Below are positions 1 through 6,480 of a DNA stretch of 7,795 nt, in pieces. The DNA is from DASZHJ01 sp035581425 (GTDB taxonomy: Bacteria > Pseudomonadota > Alphaproteobacteria > ATCC43930 > CGMCC-115725), in contig DATJVP010000180.1 in assembly GCA_035581425.1 (NCBI GenBank), positions 1 to 7,795 on the forward strand. Reading direction: 5' to 3'. The notes under the pieces were generated by a model, which made no database searches, had not been told where the DNA came from, and saw only the letters and a list, made by a program, of their open reading frames with translations. The position numbers and the translations under genes are program-made. Numbering within the stretch: the stretch's first letter is position 1; every line of letters begins with the position of its first letter.

Positions 1-288
1 GCCGGCGGCGTCCATGACGGCTCGGACGTCGTCCATCCGCTCTTCGAGGGTTGGGATCGCACTGAGCCGGTCCGAAAGGCCGGTTCCCCTTTTATCGAAG
101 CGGATCAGCCTGCAAAACGATGCGAGTCGCGCAAAGAAACTTGCCGTAAGCGGCATCTCCATCTGCATTTCAACGTGGCTCATGAAGCCGGGCGCTAGGA
201 CGAGGTCGAACGGTCCCTCGCCCATGACCTGATAGGCTATGTAGGTATCACCGCTCTTGGCGTAGCGGGTTTCGGGCATGTTGTTCAT
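1..288 (-). CDS. Alpha/beta-fold hydrolase, N-terminal part (truncated by window edge)
   Basis: The frame is open from the ATG at 288 to the window edge, giving 96 codons of an incomplete gene. The start is preceded by CGGAGGG with a 7-base spacer, a good ribosome binding site. The protein begins MNNMPETRYAKSGDTYIAYQ, followed by a hydrophobic strand and a loop (FDLVLAPGF) that fits the oxyanion-hole region of alpha/beta hydrolases. Then comes RLIRFDKRGTGLSDR (about residues 59-73), the typical 'D-x-R-G-x-G-x-S' strand-turn of the fold, and TLEERMDDVRAVMDAAG, where the family keeps the helix before the nucleophile elbow. The nucleophile and the rest of the triad lie outside the window. In many alphaproteobacteria this N-terminal type belongs to stand-alone hydrolases or to proteins fused to an adenylate/guanylate cyclase domain; which applies here cannot be seen. 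No signal peptide is visible, so it is probably cytoplasmic. It is divergent from hldE and shows no functional link to it. Confidence 0.8.
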   Translation of the reverse strand, partial: MNNMPETRYAKSGDTYIAYQVMGEGPFDLVLAPGFMSHVEMQMEMPLTASFFARLASFCRLIRFDKRGTGLSDRLSAIPTLEERMDDVRAVMDAAG

Positions 289-598
289 GGGCCGACCCTC
301 CGGATCGATCCAAAAAATAACCTGAAATGAGCTGCTCGGCACCTCCAGAACTAAGATCCGGCCCCGCGAAAATTCGGCCGTGCGTAACAGCCTCGCCATG
401 AAATCGTTCAGTGTCAGAAACTCTGGTCTCGAATGCGGCCTTATCTCGTCTTATCGACGCTCAGGCGCTCGTCGCGGAACTTGGCTCAAGGCCCTCGATG
501 CAATTTGCGGGCGCCCGCATTCGGCGACATAGGGACGAACCATCGAGGGTCGATGGTTTCTCTTGCCACTTCGGAGGGCCGAGCCTAAGAGGGTCGGC
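289..598. other. Divergent intergenic region, structured but without a convincing gene
   Basis: These 310 bases separate the minus-strand hydrolase from plus-strand hldE. A plus-strand frame from 411 runs into hldE but has no recognisable protein character and overlaps the hldE coding region in another frame, so it is not called. The right half is rich in inverted repeats: GAATGCGG (431-438) with CCGCATTC (515-522), a perfect 14-base palindrome at 506-519, CCCTCGATG (492-500) with CATCGAGGG (541-549), and a 9-bp stem at 538-558. These suggest a folded 5' leader or an unrecognised small RNA on the plus strand. I found no convincing -35/-10 pair for either gene. Confidence 0.5.
538..558 (+). 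repeat. Perfect 9-bp inverted repeat 40 bases before hldE
   Basis: AACCATCGA, a 3-base centre GGG, then TCGATGGTT form a perfect 9-bp stem, followed by TCTCTTG. It could be a dimeric operator (21 bp with a short centre) or a leader hairpin. The stem is not especially GC-rich and the following pyrimidine run is interrupted, so it is a poor intrinsic terminator. Its left arm overlaps CATCGAGGG (541-549), which can instead pair perfectly with CCCTCGATG at 492-500, so two helices compete for the same bases. Confidence 0.55.
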
Positions 599-2056
599 AT
601 GGCGGATGCTGATTTGGTCTCCCTGGTCGAGCGCTTGCCGGCGACGCGGCTTCTCTGCGTCGGCGACGTGATGCTCGACCACTACGTCTACGGCGGGGTC
701 GATCGCGTCTCGCCTGAGGCTCCGATCCCGATCATCCGCGTCCAGCGCGAGACGCGCACGCTCGGTGGCGCCGGGAACGTGCTGCGCAATCTCCAGGCGC
801 TCGGTCTTCATCCGTGCTTCCTCTCGGTGATCGGAAACGACGCTGCGGGCCGCGAGGTCAGCGAGATCGCCGCCGCCGGCACCGGCACCGAAGTTCATCT
901 GCTGGTCGAGAGCGGACGCACCACCACGATCAAGACCCGCTACGTCGCGGGGACGCAGCAGCTTCTCCGCGCCGACCGCGAGAAGGTGGCGCCGGTCGCC
1001 GCCACGGTGCGCGAGGACCTCATCCGCCTCATCGAGCAGGCGGCCGCGGACACGACCGTCACGATCCTCTCGGACTACGCCAAAGGCGTGCTCGGGGACG
1101 GCATCGCCGCGGCCGCGATTGCGGCGGCGCGCGCGGCGGGTCACGTCGTCGTGGTCGACCCCAAGGGCATCGACTACCGCCCCTATCGGGGCGCCAGCAT
1201 CCTCAAGCCCAATCGCGGCGAGCTCGGCGCGGCGACCATGCTCCCCGTCGCGACGGAGGCGGAGGTGATCGCCGCCGCCCGTGCCCTCATCGACGATTTC
1301 GAGCTGGGCGCGGTGCTGGTCTCCCTGAGCCAGGAGGGAATGCTGCTGGTGGAGGCCGGAGGCGCGGTCCACGGCCTTCCCGCCGAGGCGCGCGAAGTCT
1401 TCGACGTCTCCGGCGCGGGCGACACGGTGGTGGCGGTGCTGGGAGCGGCGCTCGGCGCCGGCGCCTCGCTCCTTGACGCCGCACGGCTCGCGAACATCGC
1501 CGCGGGGATCGTCGTCGGCAAGGTCGGCACCGCCGTCGTCCACGCGAGCGAGCTCGAGGAGGCGTTCGTCAATCGCGATGCGCTCGCGGGGCGCAAACTG
1601 CTGCCGCTGCCGGTCGCGTTGGACCACGTCGCGCGCTGGCGCCGCAGCGGCCTCAAGATCGGCTTCACCAACGGCGTCTTCGATCTCCTCCATCTCGGCC
1701 ACGTTTCCCTGCTGAAGCAGGCGAAGAGCCACTGCGACCGACTGGTGGTAGGCCTCAACAGCGACGCCTCGGTGATGCGTCTCAAGGGCCCGGACCGTCC
1801 CGTCCACAACGAAGTCGTCCGCGGCGCGGTGCTCTCTTCTCTCGCGGACGTCGACATGGTCGTGATCTTCGAGACCGACACGCCGCGCGAGCTTATCTCG
1901 GCGCTGAAGCCGGACGTGCTCGTGAAGGGCGCGGACTACCGGATGGACCAGGTGGTGGGCGCCGACATCGTGGAGGCACAGGGCGGCAAGGTCGTGCTGG
2001 CGGAGCTTGTCCCCGGCCACAGCACCACCGCCACCATCAAGCGGATGGCGCGCTGA
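599..2056 (+). CDS. hldE: Bifunctional D-glycero-beta-D-manno-heptose-7-phosphate kinase / heptose-1-phosphate adenylyltransferase HldE
   Basis: The protein makes ADP-D-glycero-beta-D-manno-heptose for the lipopolysaccharide inner core. The N-terminal kinase phosphorylates C1 of heptose 7-phosphate; the C-terminal domain adenylylates heptose 1-phosphate after GmhB removes the 7-phosphate. It has 485 residues, close to the roughly 477 of E. coli HldE, so both domains are complete. The PfkB/ribokinase-fold domain (about 1-325) has GDVMLDHY near the N terminus, the glycine-rich LGGAGNVLRNL, and the signature DVSGAGDT with catalytic base D275. The nucleotidyltransferase domain (about 350-485) has NGVFDLLHLGH (358-368), whose HLGH at 365-368 is the HxGH motif, then LNSDASVMRLKG and a C-terminal STTATIKRM. 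The ATG at 599 is chosen because AAGAGGG lies 5 bases upstream; a TTG at 563 would add 12 residues that do not look like the family. No other heptose gene is in the window. The gene is cytoplasmic and converges on mmcB. Confidence 0.95.
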   Translation: MADADLVSLVERLPATRLLCVGDVMLDHYVYGGVDRVSPEAPIPIIRVQRETRTLGGAGNVLRNLQALGLHPCFLSVIGNDAAGREVSEIAAAGTGTEVHLLVESGRTTTIKTRYVAGTQQLLRADREKVAPVAATVREDLIRLIEQAAADTTVTILSDYAKGVLGDGIAAAAIAAARAAGHVVVVDPKGIDYRPYRGASILKPNRGELGAATMLPVATEAEVIAAARALIDDFELGAVLVSLSQEGMLLVEAGGAVHGLPAEAREVFDVSGAGDTVVAVLGAALGAGASLLDAARLANIAAGIVVGKVGTAVVHASELEEAFVNRDALAGRKLLPLPVALDHVARWRRSGLKIGFTNGVFDLLHLGHVSLLKQAKSHCDRLVVGLNSDASVMRLKGPDRPVHNEVVRGAVLSSLADVDMVVIFETDTPRELISALKPDVLVKGADYRMDQVVGADIVEAQGGKVVLAELVPGHSTTATIKRMAR

Positions 2057-2068
2057 GGAAAGGTGTCT

Positions 2069-2093
2069 GCCCTGTGAATCGCTTCACAGCGGC
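2069..2093. terminator. Stem-loop between convergent hldE and mmcB (candidate bidirectional terminator)
   Basis: CTGTGAA (2072-2078), loop TCGC, TTCACAG (2083-2089) form a perfect 7-bp stem. It extends by GCC/GGC if one C is bulged. It sits in the 27-base gap and covers the mmcB stop codon, where a shared terminator would be expected. There is no U-tract on either strand, so termination is an inference from position and structure only. Confidence 0.4.
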
Positions 2094-2545
2094 TCCCCGG
2101 CATCGCTTTCGGGATCGAGGAGACGTCGGAGCCGCTCGGAGCCCAGAATCGCGAAGCGCAGCGTCACTGCTTTGCGCCGCGCCGCCGCGATCGGCAGGCT
2201 GGGCGCCTCGCGCAGGATCGCCGCCCCGAAACCGTCTGCCACGATCAGGCCGCAATCCTCCGGTATCAGCCCGCGTGGGAACTGATCGGGGACCGCGAAA
2301 TAGAAACGGTCGCAGAACTCGCGGTATTCCCGCCACTTTCCGTCGCTACGGAAATCCTGGACCGAGGATTTGATCTCGACGATGACGAGTTCGCCGCCCC
2401 GCCCTAGTCCCAGAATGTCCGCCCGCCTTCCGTTCGCCAGCGCCACCTCCGAAAGAGTGGCGAGGCCGCGCTGCGCGAACGCGCGCGCAACGCCGCGGGC
2501 GAGCAGCAGGGCGAGCGGCGAGTCCTCCGTGGGCGTGTCACTCAT
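2084..2545 (-). CDS. mmcB: MmcB-family DNA repair protein (PD-(D/E)XK nuclease fold)
   Basis: The 153-residue protein matches the MmcB family (COG5321, Pfam MmcB), small alphaproteobacterial proteins with a restriction-endonuclease-like fold. The core pattern is visible: E33 in LSEVAL, then RRADILGL with D43, then LVIVEIKSS with E57 and K59, the D-(N13)-E-x-K arrangement of PD-(D/E)XK nucleases. The following DFRSDGKWREYREFCDRFYFAVP (about 64-86) is the family's most conserved stretch. In Caulobacter crescentus mmcB is SOS-regulated and contributes to mitomycin C resistance; the exact reaction is not settled to my knowledge. The start at 2545 is the only Met that keeps the N-terminal helix; its ribosome binding site is weak. 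A LexA-like repeat lies 31 bases upstream. The gene converges on hldE and diverges from the ABC transporter at 2639. Confidence 0.92.
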   Translation of the reverse strand: MSDTPTEDSPLALLLARGVARAFAQRGLATLSEVALANGRRADILGLGRGGELVIVEIKSSVQDFRSDGKWREYREFCDRFYFAVPDQFPRGLIPEDCGLIVADGFGAAILREAPSLPIAAARRKAVTLRFAILGSERLRRLLDPESDAGEPL

Positions 2546-2562
2546 GCGTCGGCTGCGATCTT

Positions 2563-2581
2563 CGTTACCGCGGGATTAACG
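2563..2581. repeat. Small inverted repeat in the mmcB / ABC transporter divergent region
   Basis: CGTTA (2563-2567) and TAACG (2577-2581) are perfect 5-bp arms around 9 bases. The right arm shares its bases with the LexA-like half-site, so the two may not be independent signals. It could be an operator half-site pair; arms this short can arise by chance. Confidence 0.25.
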
Positions 2582-2591
2582 ATTTCGGAAC
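2577..2591 (-). promoter_or_regulatory. Candidate LexA (SOS) box upstream of mmcB, one mismatch
   Basis: Read on the minus strand the site is GTTC-CGAAATC-GTTA, against the alphaproteobacterial LexA consensus GTTC-N7-GTTC: 7 of 8 conserved bases with exact spacing. It ends 31 bases before the mmcB ATG, where an operator would overlap the promoter. Because mmcB is an SOS gene in Caulobacter, the position strengthens the call. The site lies in the 93-base gap between divergent genes, so it could also act on the ABC transporter, whose ATG is 47 bases away on the other side. Confidence 0.55.
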
Positions 2592-2638
2592 CATGATCCG
2601 TCCGGGCGGCGCCCGCGACAAGCAGGAGCAAGACCGGT

Positions 2639-4369
2639 ATGACGAGCAAGGGAATGCGGCACGTTCTGCGCGAGGCCTGGCGGATCGCCAAGCCGTATTG
2701 GTTCGGCGAGGACAGGTGGCGGGCGCTGGGGCTCCTGGCCGTCGTCGGGGCGCTCAACCTCTCGGTCGTCGGGATGACCGTCCGCTTCAGCTACTGGCAC
2801 AACGACTTCTACAACGCGATCCAGAATGTCGACGAGAGCGCCTTCTTTCGGCTGATCGGCATCTTCTTCGCGCTCGCGATGGTCTATATCGCGCTCGCGA
2901 TATCGCTCGAGTTCTTTATGAACTGGCTGCAGGTCCGCTGGCGCCGCTGGCTCACCGCGCACTACGTCGACCGCTGGCTCTCGCACCGCGCCTATTACCG
3001 GCTGCAGCTCAGCGGCGATACCGACAACCCCGATCAGCGCATCGCCGAGGACATCCGCCTCTTCATCGAGAACACCTTCGGGCTCACGCTGCTGCTGGTG
3101 CGCAAGGTCGTGACCCTGGGCTCCTTCATTCTGATCCTGTGGTCGCTCTCGGGACCGGTGACGATACCGCTGGGCTCGCTGGGAGAGGTAACCATCCCCG
3201 CTTATCTGGTCTGGCTCAGCATCGTCTATGCGGCTTTCGGGACGGTCCTGACCATCAAGATCGGGCGGAAGCTCGTGCCGCTCAACTTCAACCGGCAACG
3301 CTACGAGGCCGATTTCCGCTACAGCCTCGTGCGGCTCCGCGAGAACACCGAGAGCGTCGCCTTCTACGGCGGCGAGAGCCGCGAGCGCGCGATCTTCGAC
3401 CTGCGCTTCAGTGCCATCTACTCGAATTTCATCTCGATCATGTGGCGGAACCTGAAGCTCAGCTCCTTCACCGCGGGCTTCTCGCAGGCATCGGTGGTCT
3501 TCCCGTTCCTACTGCAGGCACCGAGGTTCTTCACAAAGCAGATCAAGCTCGGCGATCTCATGCAGACCGTGGGCGCCTTCGGTCAAGTGCTGGATGCGCT
3601 GACGGTGATCGTCAATGCCTACACGGACATCGCGAATTGGCAGTCGGTGGTGCAGCGTCTCGCGACCTTCGACTACCGCGTCGCCGAGCTCGAGGCCGAG
3701 GGCCGGGCGGAGAAGCCGATCGCGATCGCGCGCAAGGGCGATGGGCTCGCCGTCGAGGCCCTCGACCTCAATCTGCCGGACGGAAAGGCGTTGATCGCCA
3801 ACGTGGCGCTGCGCGCCGAGCCCGGGAACGCCCTGCTGGTCGCGGGGCCCGCGGGCATAGGCAAGAGCACGCTCCTCCGTGCGATCGCGGGGCTCTGGCC
3901 CTTCGGCCGCGGCAAGGTCGAGCTTGCGGAGGGCCGGGCCTTCTTCGTGCCGCAGAAGCCGTACATTCCGCTGGGCACGCTGCGCCAGGCGCTCATCTAT
4001 CCCGAGCACGACAGCAGCATCCCCGACACGCGCCTCAAGGAGGTGTTGGCGAAGGTCGGGCTCGGCACCTTCGCGGGCGAGCTCGACACCAACGACCTCT
4101 GGTCGCAGCGCCTTTCCGGCGGCGAGCAGCAGCGTCTCGCCTTTGCGCGGGTGTTCCTGACGGAGCCCGCGGTCATTTTCCTCGACGAGGCGACCTCGGC
4201 GCTCGACGAGGCCGCGGAGGAACAGATCTACCGGATGCTGCGCGAGGCGCCGTGGCGGCCGACCATCGTCAGCGTCGGCCACCGCGGCACCTTGCGTGCC
4301 TTCCACGACAGTTCGCTCGACCTCGGCGTGGCCGGCGCCCGCCCCTCCGCCGCGGTCGCGGCGGAATGA
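2639..4369 (+). CDS. ABC transporter, fused permease/ATPase of the ABCD / YddA / BacA-related type
   Basis: This 576-residue half-transporter is expected to act as an inner-membrane homodimer. Residues 1-340 form an ABC_membrane_2-type domain with hydrophobic segments near 29-49, 70-96, 148-171, 186-208 and 274-296. Family motifs are NPDQRIAEDI (130-139) and ENTESVAFYGGE (235-246), the ABCD-type EAA-like loop. The ATPase domain has Walker A GPAGIGKST (403-411), Q-loop Q439, signature LSGGEQ (492-497), Walker B VIFLDE (512-517), D-loop SALD (520-523) and switch H548, so it should be active. Relatives include E. coli YddA and Mycobacterium tuberculosis Rv1819c, which takes up cobalamin and bleomycin-like compounds; some alphaproteobacterial members affect lipid or peptide handling. 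The substrate here cannot be told. AGGAG at 2624-2628 lies 10 bases before the chosen ATG. The gene is divergent from mmcB and converges on the small secreted protein gene 16 bases downstream. Confidence 0.9.
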   Translation: MTSKGMRHVLREAWRIAKPYWFGEDRWRALGLLAVVGALNLSVVGMTVRFSYWHNDFYNAIQNVDESAFFRLIGIFFALAMVYIALAISLEFFMNWLQVRWRRWLTAHYVDRWLSHRAYYRLQLSGDTDNPDQRIAEDIRLFIENTFGLTLLLVRKVVTLGSFILILWSLSGPVTIPLGSLGEVTIPAYLVWLSIVYAAFGTVLTIKIGRKLVPLNFNRQRYEADFRYSLVRLRENTESVAFYGGESRERAIFDLRFSAIYSNFISIMWRNLKLSSFTAGFSQASVVFPFLLQAPRFFTKQIKLGDLMQTVGAFGQVLDALTVIVNAYTDIANWQSVVQRLATFDYRVAELEAEGRAEKPIAIARKGDGLAVEALDLNLPDGKALIANVALRAEPGNALLVAGPAGIGKSTLLRAIAGLWPFGRGKVELAEGRAFFVPQKPYIPLGTLRQALIYPEHDSSIPDTRLKEVLAKVGLGTFAGELDTNDLWSQRLSGGEQQRLAFARVFLTEPAVIFLDEATSALDEAAEEQIYRMLREAPWRPTIVSVGHRGTLRAFHDSSLDLGVAGARPSAAVAAE

Positions 4370-4385
4370 GCGGTCGCCCCCGCGA

Positions 4386-4820
4386 TCAGAGATGCTCCTT
4401 CAGGAACGCCGTGATGAAGTCGTCGTTGTTCGCGGCGTCGTAGTTGATGGTGTAGGTGAGGGTGCCGGCCTGGAGCGTCATCGCCCGCGGGCCGCCCATC
4501 TTGCAGATGACGGTCTTCACGCCCTTCTGAATCGCCTCCTTCGCGAGCTTGTCGCCGCAGAGCGAGCCGATCGAATCGAGCGCACTGCCGCAGAAGCCGG
4601 AGGGGCTGTGGTCGCCAAGCTCGTCCTGCGCGATCGTCGACCAGTCGATCTTCGCGGTGATCGGGGCCTCGCAGCGCTTGGTCATGTCCTCGACGGAGTG
4701 GGCGAGATACTCGTCCTGCGAGGCCTGGAACTGCCGGGCCTTCAGGGATTGCGCCCCGGCGCTCGTCGTGAGGGTCGCCGCCGCAAGCACGGCAAGCGCG
4801 AAATATCCTAGCGATTTCAT
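4386..4820 (-). CDS. Small secreted protein with four cysteines, family not recognised
   Basis: The 144-residue product has a clear Sec signal peptide: MK, a hydrophobic core (about 4-18), then TTSAGA with likely cleavage after A23. The mature protein of about 121 residues has four cysteines (C50, C77, C88, C106), an even number that could form two disulfides in the periplasm. It also has a conserved-looking centre (IDWSTIAQDELGDHSPSGFCGSALDSIGSLC, given in part) and a predicted mixed alpha/beta C-terminal end with LTYTINYD (121-128). I do not recognise a named domain and assign no function. The ATG at 4820 is chosen because GAGGA lies 8 bases upstream and because it gives a normal signal peptide; the in-frame ATG at 4835 has no ribosome binding site, and the one at 4871 lies in the predicted -10 box. 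It follows the ABC importer operon but has its own promoter, so membership in that operon is doubtful. Confidence 0.82.
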   Translation of the reverse strand: MKSLGYFALAVLAAATLTTSAGAQSLKARQFQASQDEYLAHSVEDMTKRCEAPITAKIDWSTIAQDELGDHSPSGFCGSALDSIGSLCGDKLAKEAIQKGVKTVICKMGGPRAMTLQAGTLTYTINYDAANNDDFITAFLKEHL

Positions 4821-4866
4821 GGCATTGATCCTCATGGAGATCGTGTCGCCGCGATAGGGCGGCGCC

Positions 4867-4895
4867 AGCATAGTTAGAGTCCCATGGGGTGTCAG
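4867..4895 (-). promoter_or_regulatory. Sigma-70-like promoter for the small secreted protein gene
   Basis: On the minus strand CTGACA (4895-4890, 5 of 6 matches to TTGACA), exactly 17 bases, then TATGCT (4872-4867, 4 of 6 matches to TATAAT). A start near 4860 would give a leader of about 40 bases with the GAGGA site before the ATG at 4820. The promoter lies between the stop of the ATPase gene and this gene, supporting independent transcription. Confidence 0.55.
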
Positions 4896-4925
4896 TAAAC
4901 GAAATTTTGCGTGAATGGATCGGCG

Positions 4926-5687
4926 TCAGATCGCGAAATCGGGCTCGGACGGGGCCTCGCCGAGGCCGAGATCGAGATCGAGAAGGAGCCGCTCCTTCCA
5001 TTCCTGGAGACGCGGGTCCGTGCGCTTGCGGGGGCGCGGGAGATCGAGCTGGTATTCCGCGTGGATGCGTCCGGGTCGTGCACGCAGCACCAGCACGCGG
5101 TCGCTCAGCACCAGCGCCTCCTCGACGTCATGCGTGACGAGGATGAGCGTCGGCCTGTCGTGGTGCCAGATCCCCAGGAGATGGTCCTGGAGCGCCATGC
5201 GCGTGAAGGCGTCGAGCGCGCTGAAGGGCTCGTCGAGGAGGAGGACTTCCGGCCGCGCAACGAGCGCGCGGGCGATCGCCGCGCGCTGCGCCATGCCGCC
5301 CGAAAGCGCGCGCGGCAGCGCCTCGGCAAAGCCGGTGAGACCGACGCGCGCGAGCGCCGCCTCCGCTCGCGCGCGGCGCTCGCGCCTCGGTCGCCCTGGC
5401 AGCGCGAATTCGACGTTCTCGCGCACGCTGAGCCAGGGCATGAGGCGCGGCTCCTGGAAGACGAGGCCGAGCTCCGGCCGCGGCTCCGTCACGGGGACGC
5501 CGTCGAGCAGCACCGCGCCCTCGCTCGGACGATCGAGCCCCGCGACGAGGCGCAAGAGCGTGCTCTTGCCGGAGCCGCTGGTGCCGACGATGCCGAGGAT
5601 CTCGCCGCGGTCGAGGGCGAGATCGATCGCGCGGAGCGCGACGGTGCCGCTCTCAAATCGCTTGGAAACCCGCTCGATCCGCAGCAT
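4926..5687 (-). CDS. ABC importer ATP-binding protein, SsuB/TauB-like
   Basis: The 253-residue ATPase powers the importer encoded just upstream. All nucleotide-binding elements are present: Walker A GTSGSGKST (35-43), Q-loop Q78 in LVFQEPRLMPW, signature LSGGM (128-132), Walker B LLLLDEP (about 148-154), D-loop SALD (156-159) and switch H186 in LVTHDVEEAL. The FQEPRLMPW loop and the C-terminal LDLPRPRKRTDPRLQEW closely follow E. coli SsuB (255 residues), which makes the sulfonate/taurine/nitrate importer class much more likely than others. The start at 5687 is chosen because AAAGGAG lies 5 bases upstream; the open frame to 5789 would only add a low-complexity extension unlike the family. The gene overlaps the permease gene by 35 bases, so translation is probably coupled. 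The signature reads LSGGMAQ rather than the usual LSGGMRQ or LSGGQ, a mild deviation. No intrinsic terminator is evident after the stop. Confidence 0.92.
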   Translation of the reverse strand: MLRIERVSKRFESGTVALRAIDLALDRGEILGIVGTSGSGKSTLLRLVAGLDRPSEGAVLLDGVPVTEPRPELGLVFQEPRLMPWLSVRENVEFALPGRPRRERRARAEAALARVGLTGFAEALPRALSGGMAQRAAIARALVARPEVLLLDEPFSALDAFTRMALQDHLLGIWHHDRPTLILVTHDVEEALVLSDRVLVLRARPGRIHAEYQLDLPRPRKRTDPRLQEWKERLLLDLDLGLGEAPSEPDFAI

Positions 5688-6480
5688 CGGCGCTCCTTTC
5701 CTGCTGGGCGGCGTAGCTGTCCTGCCAGCGCGTCGCGCGCCGTCCGAGGTGCGACAGCACCAGATCGGTCGCCTTGCCCAACACGGCAAAGAGCAGCAGG
5801 CTCGTGAGAATGACGGCGGGTCTTCCGGTCTGCTGGCCGTCGATCAGGAGGAATCCCAGCCCCTCGCTCGCGCCCATCATCTCCGCCGCCACCACGAACA
5901 TCCAGCCGAGGCCGAGCCCGCCGCGCAATCCCGTGACATAAGCAGGAAGCGTCGCCGGCAGCAGCACGCGGCGGACAAGCGCCAAGCCTCGATATCCGTG
6001 GACGCGCGCGACCTCCACGAGCTTCCGGTCGGTCTCGCGAATGCCCGCCATCAGGTTGAGATAGACCGGGAAGAAGACGCCGACCGCGATGAGCGTGATC
6101 TTCGAGGCCTCGAAAATCCCGAGCCAGAGGATGAAGAGCGGGACCCAGGCGATCGAGGGCACGCTGCGGAGCCCTTGGATCGTGGGATCGAGGAGTCGCC
6201 GCCAGGTTCCGGAGTAGCCCGCGAGCGCACCCAGCACGGTCGCCGCGGCAGTGCCGAGCAGGAAGCCCAGGAGGACGCGCAGGAGCGTGATCGTCACGTG
6301 CTCCGCGAGCTCGCCGCTCTTGGCGAGCCCCCAGAGCGTCGCCGCGACGGCGGCGGGCGGGGGCAGCAGGTTCGCGCGCACCAACCCCGCTTGCGCGATC
6401 GCCTCCCAGATACAGAGCAGGAGGAGCGGCAGCGCCCAGCCGAGCGCGCTGCCGCCGAGCCTCCTGCCGAAGGCGGTCAT
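5653..6480 (-). CDS. ABC importer permease, SsuC/TauC-like
   Basis: The 275-residue inner-membrane protein is a BPD_transp_1-type permease, expected to dimerise as the channel. Hydrophobic segments lie near 12-32, 64-88, 108-148 (probably two), 186-205 and 222-245. The cytoplasmic EAA loop that contacts the ATPase is clear: EVARVHGYRGLALVRRVLLP (156-175), continuing ATLPAYVTGLR. The stretch SVPSIAWVPLFILWLGI (about 106-122), the IRETDRKLVEVAR segment and the VLGKATDLVLSHLGRRATRW end follow E. coli SsuC. The ATG at 6480 overlaps the stop of the binding-protein gene as ATGA, a classic coupled junction, with AGGCGA shortly before it. The last 35 bases overlap the ATPase gene. This is the second gene of the SAM-II-controlled operon. 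Confidence 0.93.
   Translation of the reverse strand: MTAFGRRLGGSALGWALPLLLLCIWEAIAQAGLVRANLLPPPAAVAATLWGLAKSGELAEHVTITLLRVLLGFLLGTAAATVLGALAGYSGTWRRLLDPTIQGLRSVPSIAWVPLFILWLGIFEASKITLIAVGVFFPVYLNLMAGIRETDRKLVEVARVHGYRGLALVRRVLLPATLPAYVTGLRGGLGLGWMFVVAAEMMGASEGLGFLLIDGQQTGRPAVILTSLLLFAVLGKATDLVLSHLGRRATRWQDSYAAQQERSADAADRAGFQAI

Noticed and set aside
505..533. TTGCGG-N17-CATAGG as a promoter for hldE
   Set aside because: Only the TTG of the -35 and three bases of the -10 match, too weak to call in GC-rich DNA.
291..598. GAGGGTCGGC present before both divergent starts (291-300 minus, 589-598 plus)
   Set aside because: Both copies contain the Shine-Dalgarno core at the expected place; with only 10 bases shared this is probably coincidence rather than a regulatory repeat.
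461..2020. A 519-codon open frame on the minus strand, opposite hldE
   Set aside because: It is the mirror of a GC-rich gene: arginine-, aspartate- and histidine-rich without domain character, and the plus strand encodes an unmistakable HldE.
4353..4386. Repeated GCGGTCGC near the end of the ABC transporter as a possible terminator
   Set aside because: The copies are direct, not inverted; only a 4-bp stem can be drawn and there is no U-tract.
2593..4443. A 616-codon open frame on the plus strand overlapping the ABC transporter in another frame
   Set aside because: Its translation is arginine-rich low-complexity sequence, while the frame from 2639 has all ABC motifs.
5688..5789. N-terminal extension of the ATPase to a start at 5789
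   Set aside because: The extra 34 residues are unlike the family, and AAAGGAG sits correctly before the ATG at 5687.
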